In this document: positions 9,400 through 20,311 of the stretch, piece by piece | Numbering within the stretch: the first letter of the stretch is position 1 | Layout: every line of letters starts with the position of its first letter | From: Primula veris | Lineage: Eukaryota; Streptophyta; Magnoliopsida; Ericales; Primulaceae | Assembly: GCA_963682055.1 (NCBI GenBank) | Contig: OY821743.1 | Coordinates: 15,225,566-15,289,565 of the forward strand | Direction: 5' to 3' | Length of the DNA: 64,000 nucleotides | The notes under the pieces: model-generated | What the model was told of the DNA's origin: nothing | The model's input: only the letters and a program-made list of their open reading frames with translations | Databases searched by the model: none | Position numbers and translations under genes: made by a program

Positions 9400-10860
9400 A
9401 AGATGTGAAATTGCTATCCGCGGTTCTAGTTGCTGTAAAGCTGATGGTTACAACTGCAGTTGCGTTGCAACCACGTTTATCTAATAAATAATAAACGTCT
9501 GTAACTTTAAAACTAAAAGAACACAAGACGTTTGTAAAGAAGTTCACCCCTTACGGGCTACGTTTTCGGAGCACTCACTCAGTTTGTATTGTAGTATTAT
9601 TTCAAGCGTACAAAATAGGACACAAGACTTATGAAAAACTCCCAGACCCCCTCTATATTTTTTTGCTTATCACTATTTTTCTATTACCAAATAACTACTA
9701 CTTATAAACAATAACATCCTGTCATTGTTACTCTCGCATTTTTAGCTCACGTGTATTCTCTCTAAGATAACTTCTTTATAAGTTTAGAACACACAATCTT
9801 TTACAAGCAATTATAAGACTATTTATAAGAATAAAAAGTCTTTGAAATCTTCGTATTCCTTATTTTTAATTTTCAAAAATTCTGCCTATTTGCATTCTGC
9901 ATTGATGAAGATTTGATTGCGATCTTTACAAGATAATTAAAGATAAATCTTATTAAGATCTCATGTCTATTTTGACTTCAATCTCTTGATATATTCGGCT
10001 GAAATTGCTTGTGATAATGAAATTAGTTAGCTCATTTTTAGGAGATAAAAACTTCTTTCAATTTTCAAGATATCCTTTCTATAATTCTTACAAATTAAGC
10101 ATAAACAAATCTAATCAAATTTGTTAGCACAAAGAATATATATCTTGAAGTAGCAGATAATATATTTATTCAAAAAGATTTACACGTGACAATATTTTTG
10201 ATAGATTTATATATGTAACAATATATCTTCTAACATAATTCAAACTTATACTCAGCAAATCAATAACTAATCATTCATATGAGATAGAATAAGAAAATAT
10301 TTTATTTAGCAAAGTTTAAGAAATAGAACAAATCTTTTAATAAGATAATATCTTTAAAAACAAATCCCACATAATTTGGAAAGATAATTATCTTTATTTA
10401 ATACTTAAATATTCTCAAAACATATATCATATATATATATAAAAACGTGAGAATATAATCTGCATTGATAAAATATTCTGCAAATAAAATACATGCATAA
10501 AATACAGATTCTGCAGGAATCTACATAACAGCAGGTTGCATATGTGGTTGCAACTTCCAGTTGTAACCAATAATACCAGTAACTTTTTCTGTAAGCATAT
10601 ACACAAGTATTTTGGCATAATCCAATACGACAACAAATTAAGTAACTTTAACAAGTCACCTTAAGTTCTAACAATCTCCCCATTTGTCATTGAATTTGAC
10701 AAATACTTGGAATTTAATAGTTTACTGTCACTGAACATTAGTATTGCAAAATTCATATATGAAATATATGAATTAATATTGTAAATATAAACTCGCATAA
10801 TTTTCTCCCCCTGTTTGTCACAGCGATGACAAAGAGGAGTTTCTGCCATTTTAGTACATT
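9400..10860 (-). mobile_element. Ty1/copia LTR remnant with adjoining polypurine tracts
   Basis: On the - strand an LTR appears to start at 10673 (TGTTAGAACTTAAGG), directly after a purine tract (AAATGGGGAGAT, ~10674-10685). A second tract, AAACAGGGGGAGAAA, lies at ~10803-10817. Near the far end, 9538-9580 contains AAGAAGTTCACCCCTTACGG followed by GCTACGTTTTCGGAG. This is the same type of block as in the copia LTRs at 15827 and 20312, which read GGAGTTCACCCAAATTGG and GCTACGTCTCCGGG. No coding part of the element remains and the lower boundary is uncertain (about 9385-9420). It is most likely a solo or truncated LTR. Confidence 0.6.
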
Positions 10861-13029
10861 TAGTGCATCACTTGGGTGACTGTTATATACGTGGTTCAAA
10901 AAATTGGTAATAATATTTTTACCAAATCAAAATATAACCACTTTTAAGTTATAGATATACCCAATTTTTACAATATCTTGTTTTAAAGGATATGACCTTT
11001 TTTTTTAAATAAACTTTTTAGCAACATATGTATTTTTGGAAATTTTTATCAATCATGTAAATAGACATAGAATTATACCAAATATCCCAATAAATCATTC
11101 CAATTTTAAACAATACTGATCAAAATTTTGGTTTTCCATAAAACTGAAGAAATATAACAGATTTAAACATGTGTCAATTAAAAGTAGCAGAGAATATATA
11201 TATAGATGGCCAAAAACCATGTAACTATGTAATGATAGGTGTGTTTCAATTTTTTTTATAATTGTTACAATCTGTGTTTTTTGTAAACAAAAAGAAATAC
11301 AAATAAAACTAGTGTTTCGTTTATATTTATATATGACGTGACTTCGTTTCTAATTTATATGTGAACTACTTACATATGCACTCTGTAGAAAAGTAACAAG
11401 AATTTGTTTTAGTTTTTTTAATTTTTTTTATACTACGACTCTACGAGGACTAATGAAGTAAATCAAACACAAGTGAAAAACAGAGAATTCGTTTCTCTAG
11501 TAACACGTGTGTGTCTTTTGTCATGTATAAAAATGATTGGTTTGTTTGATAGTTAACCTTTGCACATAAAAGGCAAGGATAAGTAATAGAACAAAGGCCT
11601 AGTACATATTTGTTTCTCAAAGTGTTCTGCCTTATGTTTTCTTCAATACATAATTACATATATACATACATATATTGCTGTATATAAAAGAACATAAATG
11701 GATGGATTTTGAGGCTTGGATATGTATGCAATTAACGCACAATTTTTCTGGTGATTGAAAAACACGGGATTTGTTTCTTTAGTGTGAGCTGCTATCTTTT
11801 TTATTTTACTTTTGGTCTGTGTGATTGAAAAGGCCGTACCGATTCGATGGTCTTGTACCTTATCACAACTGGCTATGTGCTAGTAGTAGTGGTGGAGGCC
11901 GAAGTGGCCTTTCCCATTATCGACTGAGGTTGATTTTGGCTCGATTATACTTCGTCATGAGTCTCGAGGCCAGAGAAATCTGTAAGGACTCGGTGGAGTC
12001 TGGTGCACTGGATTCTAACTGATGACATGTAGTACAAGGACCACTTTTTTTTTTTGTGATTTACTAAATTTGTTTTATTAGCACAACCAGCCCACTTGCT
12101 TAAGTAAACATATAAAAAGTGAGGTACTAATTAAGACTTGCGTAATTTAACATGTTAGTCTAATTTTTTTTCCGGTTATGATTCTGTAATACTGAAAAAC
12201 AATGTATTAAAACGCTAAATCATCGCTGAAGCGTTTTCAGGAGAGTTTTACCGAAGCGTAAATTCCGACGCCAAAAACGTAAGCTTTACTAGAAAAACCT
12301 AAATACATATAAATGTTCAATAATTATTAAGTACATGAAAATAATTGGTACAAAAGATTTTGAATAACTAATATTTGCTTAGTTTAATCATGGGTATGTC
12401 TAATATAACAACGAGCTATCGAGTTGTTCTCGTGTTTTTACCAATTTATTAGACTATATTAGCATAGTTTAATCATGTGATAATATTTTGTTTTTCTTAA
12501 ATAAAGCTGAACCTTTTTGATTGACGCGTGAAAACATTGTTTTATGAGTTTTTCGAGCCTTATGCTAAAGCTGACAATTTAATTTTCAGATTTTGAGCTT
12601 TTCGACTATCAGCGCGTTTTGAGGCGAGATTTTTAATACACTGCTGAAAATAATGTGTTATTTTTATTTGTAATTTCACAAATAAACCTGTACAGATTCA
12701 TGGTTTTGTTGTTGTTCTTTTCTTTCTCATGTTCCTCTAAGAGGTAGCAGAACCAAAATCAAAAATAGCTTTTTTATTGAGAAAATAGTTGACAAGCTGG
12801 AGCCCTAGGGACTTCTAGCTTGCGAGTGAGCTGCCGGTGCCGCTTCCGTTACAGTAAGGGGTACCTCAAATTTTCTCCTTTTTGGTGGCTTGACTCTCCC
12901 ATTTGAAATATATCAGATATCTTCAGGTCGCTTTTGGATACCTTTTTAATTTTGCTCTTGCATATTCCTTTTTCTTATTGCTTTTCTGACTCTCCCCTTT
13001 TGAAAAATATCAGATATCTTCAAATCACG
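10861..13029. other. AT-rich sequence without a recognised gene
   Basis: No recognised protein similarity. A short open stretch at 11825-12022 (+) would encode 65 residues with a Gly/Ser-rich centre; I do not recognise it and it has no obvious start context. At 12890-13027 a block containing ATATCAGATATCTTCA is present twice, about 100 bp apart. 12190-12660 may be an old inverted-end element (both ends contain GTATTAAAA and AAAACGC-type blocks), but the match is weak. Confidence 0.4.
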
Positions 13030-13904
13030 AAAAAGATGTGGAATTGGATGTGTTTAACGCGAAAAGGATGAACACTTTCAAATTATTACACATTAATTTA
13101 CAGGAAACGAAAATCGTGAACCACGAAAGGAGATACACATTTCTTAAAAGGAAAAATGGGTTCTGGTAACTATATGTTTTGGGACACTAACCTCTTATAA
13201 CTTGCTTTTAGGTTATTAATATAAAACTAGTTTGAGTTTTAAATGATTGAAAACATGGGTCTTTACCTCCTAGAGCTCTCTACTACAACTACAAGATGGT
13301 CAGAAGTTGTTCCTAGTATAAAGTAGAGGTAAACAAGCTAAAAAATCTCAATGTAGCAATCTTTTAAAAGAAAAAAAAAATTAGATAAGAACCGAATAAA
13401 AGACATGAGAAGTTGTAAGATGAACTCTAGTTGGGGAAAATAATATTGTTATTCTCTTTCATTTCTTCCTCATTACAAATAGACAGAAAGAAGGAATAAA
13501 TTAAGGAAAATTCTTTTACAGATGTGAGCAAGTGAGTTCACACCACATGAAGAGCAAAATAGACAACTATGTTCTTATTGCGTAAATAATTAGGTGGATT
13601 AGTTTTCTTCACTGTCTTGGTAAAATCGATAAGCAAATCGGTGCAAATGGAAGCAATAAGGAGATTTCCCCTGTAAAGTATTTGTTTTTTTTTCCCACAA
13701 TTACCCAAAATAAGTAATTTAGTTATTCGTTATTTTTAGGTCTTGATTATGAATTGAAAACAGACTAAACATATAGAGGAGAAGAAAAGAAACAAAACAG
13801 GAAAGTTCTTTTCTTATAATCTCGAAGTAACTTTTGGAGAATTGTTTGTAATTAAGGTCTCAGATCCGATCAAGAGGCGGAACCTTATATATCTTAGACA
13901 ATGA
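13030..13904 (+). repeat. Dispersed repeat B, copy 1
   Basis: Collinear with 59390-60310 and, in part, with 42197-42293 plus 43606-43972. Shared landmarks are GGAGATACACATTTCTTAAA (and close variants), TAGGTTATTAATATAAA, CAAGATGGTCA, AAGATGAACTCTAG, GTGAGTTCACAC, and the end block GGAACCTTATATATCTTAG before ACAATGA. The copy is non-coding. What kind of element it is remains unknown. Confidence 0.8.
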
Positions 13905-14150
13905 ACTCAAGGTTACTTAAGTCGACTAATCTTATGCTAATTTCAAATGCCAAATCAACATTACGACATTAAACAGGACAGTTTTTCCTTCGTCAGACTG
14001 ACAAGTATGAGTTAAATCTAGCCTCCTCGTGAAGGTAAGAGTAAGAACAATTACAAAAAGTGGCAAGATTGTAAAATTAACATTTTTATTGATATCAGCG
14101 AATCACAAACATCTCAATGCTATTAACAACGAAGTTAGGCTATGCATACA

Positions 14151-14804
14151 CTAAAAGAAAAGCAAAAAAATAACCCTGAAATGCCATGAACAACAATCTC
14201 TGTTAACCACAAGCCCAGGAACGATTTTATCTAGATTCTTTTGGACGTCCTTACATCGCTTCTTGGGCCTCCTCGGTTGTCCGTGGCCCACCATCGCTTC
14301 AAAATCCTCCTCAACCTCACTCCTCGATAAACACACCGAAAACTCTGGCCTTTGCTCCCTCAACTTCACACTTGATTTCAAATCAGTCCTCGCGTTACCC
14401 AAATTAGGACTTCGGTCACCCTGATCACCATCAACCTTCACTCTCCATCTCCTATCTCTTAGTTTCCACGGCATCGGATTCCCTCATTCTCTCGCATCAC
14501 CCAACCTTTCCCGACCTAGCATTTTGGCTCGAATCCTTTCCGTCTCCGCCTCCATGTCCATCGTCACCTTCTCTCTCATCCCTTTGTATGTCACCTTCGA
14601 CGGAGAGTTTTGATCTTCGGTGAATACCCTTTTTTCTTTCTTGCTAAACTTAGGCTCCGGAGACTTACGATGACCAGCGGCGATGGAAGGGTCGGTTTTG
14701 GAGCAACGGAGTCGTATCTGTTGGCCCCAAGTGGAGAACGGTGGGAGCTTATAACGCCTGGTGGTGAGTTCTATATCTTTTTCTCTCTTGCCCAAGTTCA
14801 CCAT
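14151..14804 (-). pseudogene. DUF1639-family gene, broken
   Basis: The start ATG is at 14804 and the reading frame continues to 14151, apart from one TGA at about 14481-14483 that would arise from a CGA arginine codon by one transition. The second part contains MPWKLRDRR, then PEFSVCLSRSEVEEDFEAM and GQPRRPKKRCKDVQKNLDKI and VPGL. This is the conserved core of the plant DUF1639 family (PF07797), whose function I do not know. The usual C-terminal residues after PGL are missing. A GT (GTGGTTAAC) directly follows, so an intron or truncation there is possible. The gene points away from the KRP-like gene at 15161, with 356 bp between the two starts. It is either a recent pseudogene or a gene with a premature stop in this allele. 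Confidence 0.7.
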
Positions 14805-15160
14805 CTTCCTGCGGGGTTTTCTGTTTGTTTCTTTTCCAGTACTTGGTTTTTAAAAAATAAGCATATTAACGAAACACAACAAACAAAACTTGATATCTCT
14901 GTCTCAGCTAGCAATTAACAGAAAAAAACTAATCTTCAAGTTTAGTGATATAAGTTAGAACGAAAATAGGGAATAAAAGCTTAAACAAAGGCTTCAGAAA
15001 AAGAACTGCATTTTTCATAAGGTTCTCTAAAAATAACTCATTAATAATATTTGATAAATTTACTAATATTTAATAAAAATAACTGATTAATAATAGAAAC
15101 AGCAAGGGATTATGATGGTTAATAGAGGGATATATACATACATATAGAGAGAGAGGTGCA

Positions 15161-15503
15161 ATGGAGATTGTGAGCCCATTGAAGAAAAGGAAGGTGGATT
15201 TGAGTGACGACGATGATGACGTGGCACTCGTCACTGTTACCTCGCCACAGAGATCGCCGGAGAGAGGTTCAGTCGAGTTGCTAATCGCAGATACCAAAGC
15301 GGAGTGTAGTGAAGGCTGGCGGTGTCGAATTTGGACAGGAGAAACGTGGCAGTGAGAATGCCACCAGCCGAGGAGATCGAAGAGTTTTTCTTGGCAGCCG
15401 AAAAGCACGAACACAACCGCTTTCTAGAAAAGTACAACTATGATGTAGTGAAGGACGTGCCATGGTTGAAGGGCACTACCAGTGGATTCTGTTGAAGCCT
15501 TGA
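15161..15503 (+). pseudogene. KRP/ICK-type cyclin-dependent kinase inhibitor, broken and compact
   Basis: Plant Kip-related proteins bind CDK-cyclin complexes in the nucleus and restrain cell division through a C-terminal CDI domain (PF02234). Here the ATG at 15161 opens SPLKKRKVDLSDDDDD. After a frameshift around 15300-15345, the frame reads PPAEEIEEFFLAAEK, HNRFLEKYNYDVVKDVP and, after one more frameshift near 15470, GHYQWILLKP with a TGA at 15501-15503. That is the family's diagnostic C terminus. KRP proteins are commonly around 190 residues or more and their genes have introns. This copy spans only ~343 bp with no intron visible and two frame breaks. A processed or internally deleted copy is likely. 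Family assignment is firm. Confidence 0.82.
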
Positions 15504-15826
15504 GAAAAAGAAAAATAATATATGAGGAAATAATAACTTGATTATCTATGTAGAGGCTGACCCAGGTTGCTACTGGAGAAATAAATATCTCTGATTTGTA
15601 AGAAGAGCCTTTTTAATTTTTTCCATTTAGGAACCACATTCTTGAGAGAACCTTATCCTCTCTGTTTATCAGTTATCTTGAACTAGAGATTATGATGGTA
15701 AATAAATTTACTCATGGCATTATTTGATAAAAAATGGAAAATGGCCGTGAATTTATTACCTTCCCACAAGTTTTCTTGAAATGAAATGAACAACGATCTT
15801 ATAAATAAGTTTCCAAGAGAACCATT
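15504..15826. other. Non-coding sequence between the KRP-like gene and the copia element
   Basis: AT-rich, probably 3' flank of the KRP-like copy. The last ~15 bp (TTTCCAAGAGAACCATT) correspond to the unoccupied site at ~62618-62634 and run into the copia insertion. Confidence 0.5.
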
Positions 15827-16177
15827 TGTTAGGGTCGATACAGGCGAACACAAAGAAAGACAGAAAAAAAACTTAAACCGAGCACACACTCTTTGATAAC
15901 GGAGTTCACCCAAATTGGCTACGTCTCCGGGCCGCTACACGTGGCACTTAGTATTATTAAGAGGATTACAATCGTAATCTAGCCTAGTTACAAGCTATGT
16001 TTCTCTCGCAAATAGAACTATTCTCTTTATAATATAGAGGTGTTGTGTAAAGGTGTAATTACAATACAAGATATTGGGACATATAAATAGAACCCATAAT
16101 GGCTCATATTACAATTTCAGGCGATGTGGGATAATTAGGAAACATGGCCAAACCTCATTTGGCTCCACAACTCAACA
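15827..16177 (-). repeat. 3' LTR of the copia element
   Basis: On the - strand it starts TGTTGAGTTGTGGAGCC (16177) and ends CGACCCTAACA (15827). Directly upstream of it on the element strand is the polypurine tract CAAGTGGGAGAT (16178-16190). Confidence 0.93.
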
Positions 16178-16190
16178 ATCTCCCACTTGG
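16178..16190 (-). other. Polypurine tract of the copia element
   Basis: Reads CCAAGTGGGAGAT on the - strand and abuts the LTR start TGTTGAG, the expected place for plus-strand priming. Confidence 0.8.
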
Positions 16191-16434
16191 AGTCAAATGT
16201 CGAGTGCTTCAATTATCCCCGACCACCGAACTCACTGTGCTCCACCGAGCAGAATGCTCCCATCGGTATCCTTGTATAGTAATTGATACTCTGCCGTCAT
16301 CGGCGAGTTACTCATTATTCCAGTGTAGCGACGACCCTGAGTCTCAAGCTCGGAGTCCTACTGAGGTTGCACACAGCCTCAGTTTGTCGATTGTAACAGT
16401 CTTCGTTAGCATATCGGCGGGGTTCTTAGCGCCC

Positions 16435-19400
16435 TCAATTTTTTTCTAGCGCGAAGATTCCATCTTCCAGAACAGCCCGGATAAAATGGTAACGAATCTG
16501 TATGTGCTTTGTGCGTGAATGGAATACAGGGTTCTTAGCTAGCTGAACTGCACTTTGACTATCACAGTGCAGAACTCCCTTGTCGGTCCTCTGACCGAGC
16601 TCCTCTAAGAAACCTTGCAACCAAATCATCTCTTTGCTTGTTTCCGTCATCGCGACGTACTCAGCCTCTGTGGTCGACAGTGCAACGATCTTTTGCAGCT
16701 TCGATGTCCAACTCACAGCAGTACCACCGTAGGTACAAACACATCCCGTTGTGCTTTTTCGGCTGTCCAGATCACCGGCCATGTCAGCATCCACATAGCC
16801 GTGCAGGCCTTCCGAGGTCTTTCGGAAACATAATGCCAAACTCACAGTACCCGAGAGATATCTCAATATCCACTTCACAGCTTCCCAATGGTGCTTTCCT
16901 GGGTTACTCATGTAACGACTGACAACTCCCACTGCATGGGCAATGTCCGGTCTTGTACACACCATAGCGTACATCAAGCTACCAATTGCTGAAGCATAGG
17001 GTATGTTCAACATACGATCCTTTCCTTCCTCGTCCAATGGTGATTGTTTCTTCGACAAGCTAAAGTGTGAGGCTAGCGGTGAGCCTACAGCTTTGGCATC
17101 ACTCATGCTAAACCGTGCCAACACTTTCTTCACATACTCGGCTTGCGACAGAAACAGGGACCCATCCCTTCCTCGAGATATCCTCATACCGAGGATCTGA
17201 TTTGCGGCACCCAAATCCTTCATCTCGAACTGTTTCGCCAACTGTTGCTTCACCTTGTTAATCTCAACAAGGCTCGACCCGGCGAGGAACATGTCATCTA
17301 CATACAGTAGTAGAATGACGCACGAAGAGTTCTCAAATCTCTTCACGAAACAGCAGTGATCGCTATCACTTCTTTCGAACCCGGTATCCGCCATGAAACT
17401 GTCAAACTTCTTATACCACTGCCGTGGTGCTTGTTTTAACCCGTACAAGCTCTTCCGCAGTTTGCAGACCAGTTTCTCTTTTCCCTTTTCGGCAAACCCT
17501 TCAGGTTGGAGCATGTAAATTTCCTCATCAAGATCTCCATGGAGAAAGGCAGTTTTCACATCTAACTGCTCAAGATGAAGATTCGCATTTACAACAATGC
17601 TCAACAATAGCCGAATAGTCGTCATCTTAACGACTGGTGAAAAGATCTCGGTGTAGTCAATTCCTGCCTTTTGCTGAAACCCTTTGACTACTAGGCGTGC
17701 CTTATACCGTTTCGTGCCGTCTTGTTCCTCCTTCAGTCGGAACACCCATTTATTGCTCAGTGCCCTTTTCCCCTTGGGCAGTTTGGCTAACTGCCAAGTC
17801 GCATTCTTCTCAAGTGACTTCATCTCATCCTTCATCGCGAGCTCCCACTTGCTCGAGTCTTTCAGCTCCAGAGCTTCTTCTCTACTTTCGGGCTCTCCTG
17901 CATCACTGAGCAATATGTAATGCAGGGAAGGAGAGTATCGGGCAGGAGGTCTCCTCACGCGATGACCTCGACCCAATTCAGGTCGGAGAGTTTGGGGCAG
18001 CTCCTCGACCTCTTCAGCATCTGCTGGTCGGTTGTCGAGCACCACTGGCTCATCTTCAATGTCATTTTCCAACATTCTTGGAAACGCATTCATGTCGACC
18101 ATACCACTTTCCTCGGACGGGAGCGCATCTTCTTCCACCACTACATTTTGACGATCTTTGTACAAAATGCTTTCGTTGAAGATGACATCCTTACTACGAA
18201 TGATCCTCTTTGTTTGACCATCCCAAAAGCGATATCCAAACTCAGCTCCACCGTACCCCATAAAGTAACACACTTTGGATTTCGAATCAAGCTTGGTACG
18301 TTCATTTATGTCGACATGGATATATGACAGACAACCGAACACTCGCAAGTGTTCATAAGAGATAGGCTTTCCTATCCATACTTCCTCGGGAATCCTCCTC
18401 TCTAGGGGCACTGAGGGTCCGCGGTTAATGAGGTAAACCGCCGTGCTTACTGCATGTGCCCACAAGGCTTTGGGCAACCCACTTTGCAGTCTCATACACC
18501 TAGCACACTCATTGATTGTTCGGTTCATTCGCTCGGCCACGCCATTCTGCTGTGGCGTTCTTCGGATGGTCTTCTCCATTCGAATGCCTCTATGAGCACA
18601 GAACTCTACGAACTTTGCATCAATGTACTCTCCGCCGTTATCGGACCTCAAACACTTGAGTTTATTCCCGGTCTCTAGTTCGACCATGGCCTTCCATTCT
18701 TGAAATTTCTTAAACACCTCAGACTTGTGTTTCAAGAAGTAGACCCATGTTTTCCTTGTCGAATCATCGATGAAGGTCACATAGTACTGAGCTCCTCCTA
18801 GTGAGGTTACTGGAGATGGTCCCCATACATCTGAGTGGACTAGTGCTAGCTTCTCCTCCTTGGGAGCTTTTCCACCTTTCAGGAAGCTCACTTTCTTCTG
18901 CTTCCCGAAGATGCAACCTTCGCACATGTCGAGGTTGACAGACTTCAAGCCTGGAAGTTTGCTGTCCTTCGCTAACACCTTCATCCCCTTCTCGCTCATG
19001 TGACCCAACCGTCGATGCCATAGTTCCGAGCAGTTCTGCGACACAGCTGTCGCAATTGTACGCTCCTCATCGGTCGTCATGTACAATGTACCGACCTTAC
19101 TCCCTCGGGCTATCACCATAGCTCCTCGTGAAACTTTCCAAGCTCCACTGCTAAACGAAATGGAGTGCCTTTCGGCATCGAGTTGACCTACTGAGATCAG
19201 ATTCTTGGTCAACCTCGGGACATGCCTCACTTTCGTCAGCTTCCATACCGATCCATTTGGAATGCGAATCTTCACATCGCCAGTTCCAACAACATCCAAC
19301 GCTTCTCCGTCGGCTAGATACACTTTACCGAAATTACCCGCATGGTAATTTTCGAATAAATCCTTCTGAGCGGTCGTGTGAAATGATGCCCCAGAGTCTA

Positions 19401-20286
19401 GAATCCACAATTCTATATTTCTCTGTTCGGTAAGCAACAAATAGTCACCCGAATCCTCGTCGCTCGCAATATTAACCACATGATCACGGCCAGTACCCTT
19501 CTTCGGCTGCTTGCACTCATGACTGAAGTGCCCCATACCCTGGCAGTTATAGCACCGAAGATTCTTCTTACTTCGATCGCTATCTTTGCCTCCTCGGCTT
19601 TGCCCTCTTCTACCTCGGGATTGCGAACGTCCTCTAACGTCCCATACCCTAGCCTTACCCCGGTCTCTTGAACCCATGTTCAAGGCTGCTCCATCATTTG
19701 AGCATTCACCCATGTCTAATCTCCTGAGTTCCTCAGCGAGTATTTGATCTCGGATGCCGTTGTAAGTCAGTTTCTCCTTTCCAATTGAGTTGCTAACAGC
19801 AGCTCGCATGAATTCCCAACTGTTCGGTAAAGAGGCTAGCAGTATAAGGGCTCTCACTTCGTCTTCAAAAGTTATCTCCACCGCATCCAACTGATTTACG
19901 GCGTCGATGAACTTGTTCATGTGATTTGCGACAGGTGTGTCCTCAGTCATGCGTAATTTGAACAACTTACGCATGAGATGTACCTTGTTGTTCGCGGATG
20001 GTTTCTCATACATGTCGGTGAGGATCTTCATCATCCCCATCGTCATCGTCTCTCTTGCGACGTTATGTGCTACACTCCTAGATAGTGTTAGGCGGATCAC
20101 TCCCAACACTTGTCGGTCTAAGAGTTTCCACGCCTCCTCGGTGGTCGTGGTCGGTCTTTCCTCAAGGAGAAGTGGCTGATGCATCTTCCTCCCGTAGAAG
20201 TAGTCCTCTATTTGCATTCTCCAGAATGCGAAGTCCTTCCCGTCGAACTTCTCGATCCCGTGCGCGGTTCTGTCTTCTTTCGCCAT
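16435..20286 (-). CDS. Copia Gag-Pol polyprotein
   Basis: The start was chosen at 20286 (MAKEDRTAHGIEKFDGKDF). The frame is open for 36 more codons upstream, but those lie in the LTR and primer site. Order of domains: Gag with UBN2-type region (residues ~10-200), zinc knuckle CYNCQGMGHFSHEC (245-258), aspartic protease DSGA (D297), integrase HHCC zinc finger (H424, H429, C455, C458) and D486, D549, E585, reverse transcriptase with YVDDM (995-999), and RNase H (D1166, E1207, D1242). It carries out reverse transcription and integration in a virus-like particle. The frame ends at 16435 within a run of seven A residues on the - strand. Reading with one fewer A would continue through a PADMLTK motif to TGA at 16344-16346, so about 30 C-terminal residues are lost, either by mutation or by a sequencing error. 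All catalytic residues are present. Confidence 0.95.
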   Translation of the reverse strand: MAKEDRTAHGIEKFDGKDFAFWRMQIEDYFYGRKMHQPLLLEERPTTTTEEAWKLLDRQVLGVIRLTLSRSVAHNVARETMTMGMMKILTDMYEKPSANNKVHLMRKLFKLRMTEDTPVANHMNKFIDAVNQLDAVEITFEDEVRALILLASLPNSWEFMRAAVSNSIGKEKLTYNGIRDQILAEELRRLDMGECSNDGAALNMGSRDRGKARVWDVRGRSQSRGRRGQSRGGKDSDRSKKNLRCYNCQGMGHFSHECKQPKKGTGRDHVVNIASDEDSGDYLLLTEQRNIELWILDSGASFHTTAQKDLFENYHAGNFGKVYLADGEALDVVGTGDVKIRIPNGSVWKLTKVRHVPRLTKNLISVGQLDAERHSISFSSGAWKVSRGAMVIARGSKVGTLYMTTDEERTIATAVSQNCSELWHRRLGHMSEKGMKVLAKDSKLPGLKSVNLDMCEGCIFGKQKKVSFLKGGKAPKEEKLALVHSDVWGPSPVTSLGGAQYYVTFIDDSTRKTWVYFLKHKSEVFKKFQEWKAMVELETGNKLKCLRSDNGGEYIDAKFVEFCAHRGIRMEKTIRRTPQQNGVAERMNRTINECARCMRLQSGLPKALWAHAVSTAVYLINRGPSVPLERRIPEEVWIGKPISYEHLRVFGCLSYIHVDINERTKLDSKSKVCYFMGYGGAEFGYRFWDGQTKRIIRSKDVIFNESILYKDRQNVVVEEDALPSEESGMVDMNAFPRMLENDIEDEPVVLDNRPADAEEVEELPQTLRPELGRGHRVRRPPARYSPSLHYILLSDAGEPESREEALELKDSSKWELAMKDEMKSLEKNATWQLAKLPKGKRALSNKWVFRLKEEQDGTKRYKARLVVKGFQQKAGIDYTEIFSPVVKMTTIRLLLSIVVNANLHLEQLDVKTAFLHGDLDEEIYMLQPEGFAEKGKEKLVCKLRKSLYGLKQAPRQWYKKFDSFMADTGFERSDSDHCCFVKRFENSSCVILLLYVDDMFLAGSSLVEINKVKQQLAKQFEMKDLGAANQILGMRISRGRDGSLFLSQAEYVKKVLARFSMSDAKAVGSPLASHFSLSKKQSPLDEEGKDRMLNIPYASAIGSLMYAMVCTRPDIAHAVGVVSRYMSNPGKHHWEAVKWILRYLSGTVSLALCFRKTSEGLHGYVDADMAGDLDSRKSTTGCVCTYGGTAVSWTSKLQKIVALSTTEAEYVAMTETSKEMIWLQGFLEELGQRTDKGVLHCDSQSAVQLAKNPVFHSRTKHIQIRYHFIRAVLEDGIFALEKN

Positions 20287-20298
20287 CGATGTTCCGAG

Positions 20299-20310
20299 CT
20301 CTGATACCAC
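20299..20310 (-). other. Primer binding site (initiator tRNA-Met type)
   Basis: TGGTATCAGAGC on the - strand, two bases from the end of the 5' LTR. It is the standard plant retrotransposon priming sequence. Confidence 0.92.
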
Positions 20311-20311
20311 T

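Noticed and set aside
11825..12022. 65-codon frame as a host gene
   Set aside because: No family similarity, no leader or splice context, Gly/Ser-rich centre; left as unassigned sequence.
12190..12660. Possible TIR element with AAAACGC-rich ends
   Set aside because: Arm similarity is short and patchy, with no target duplication; not strong enough to call.
16615..20179. Several + strand open frames of 60-135 codons
   Set aside because: All are antisense shadows of the copia polyprotein.
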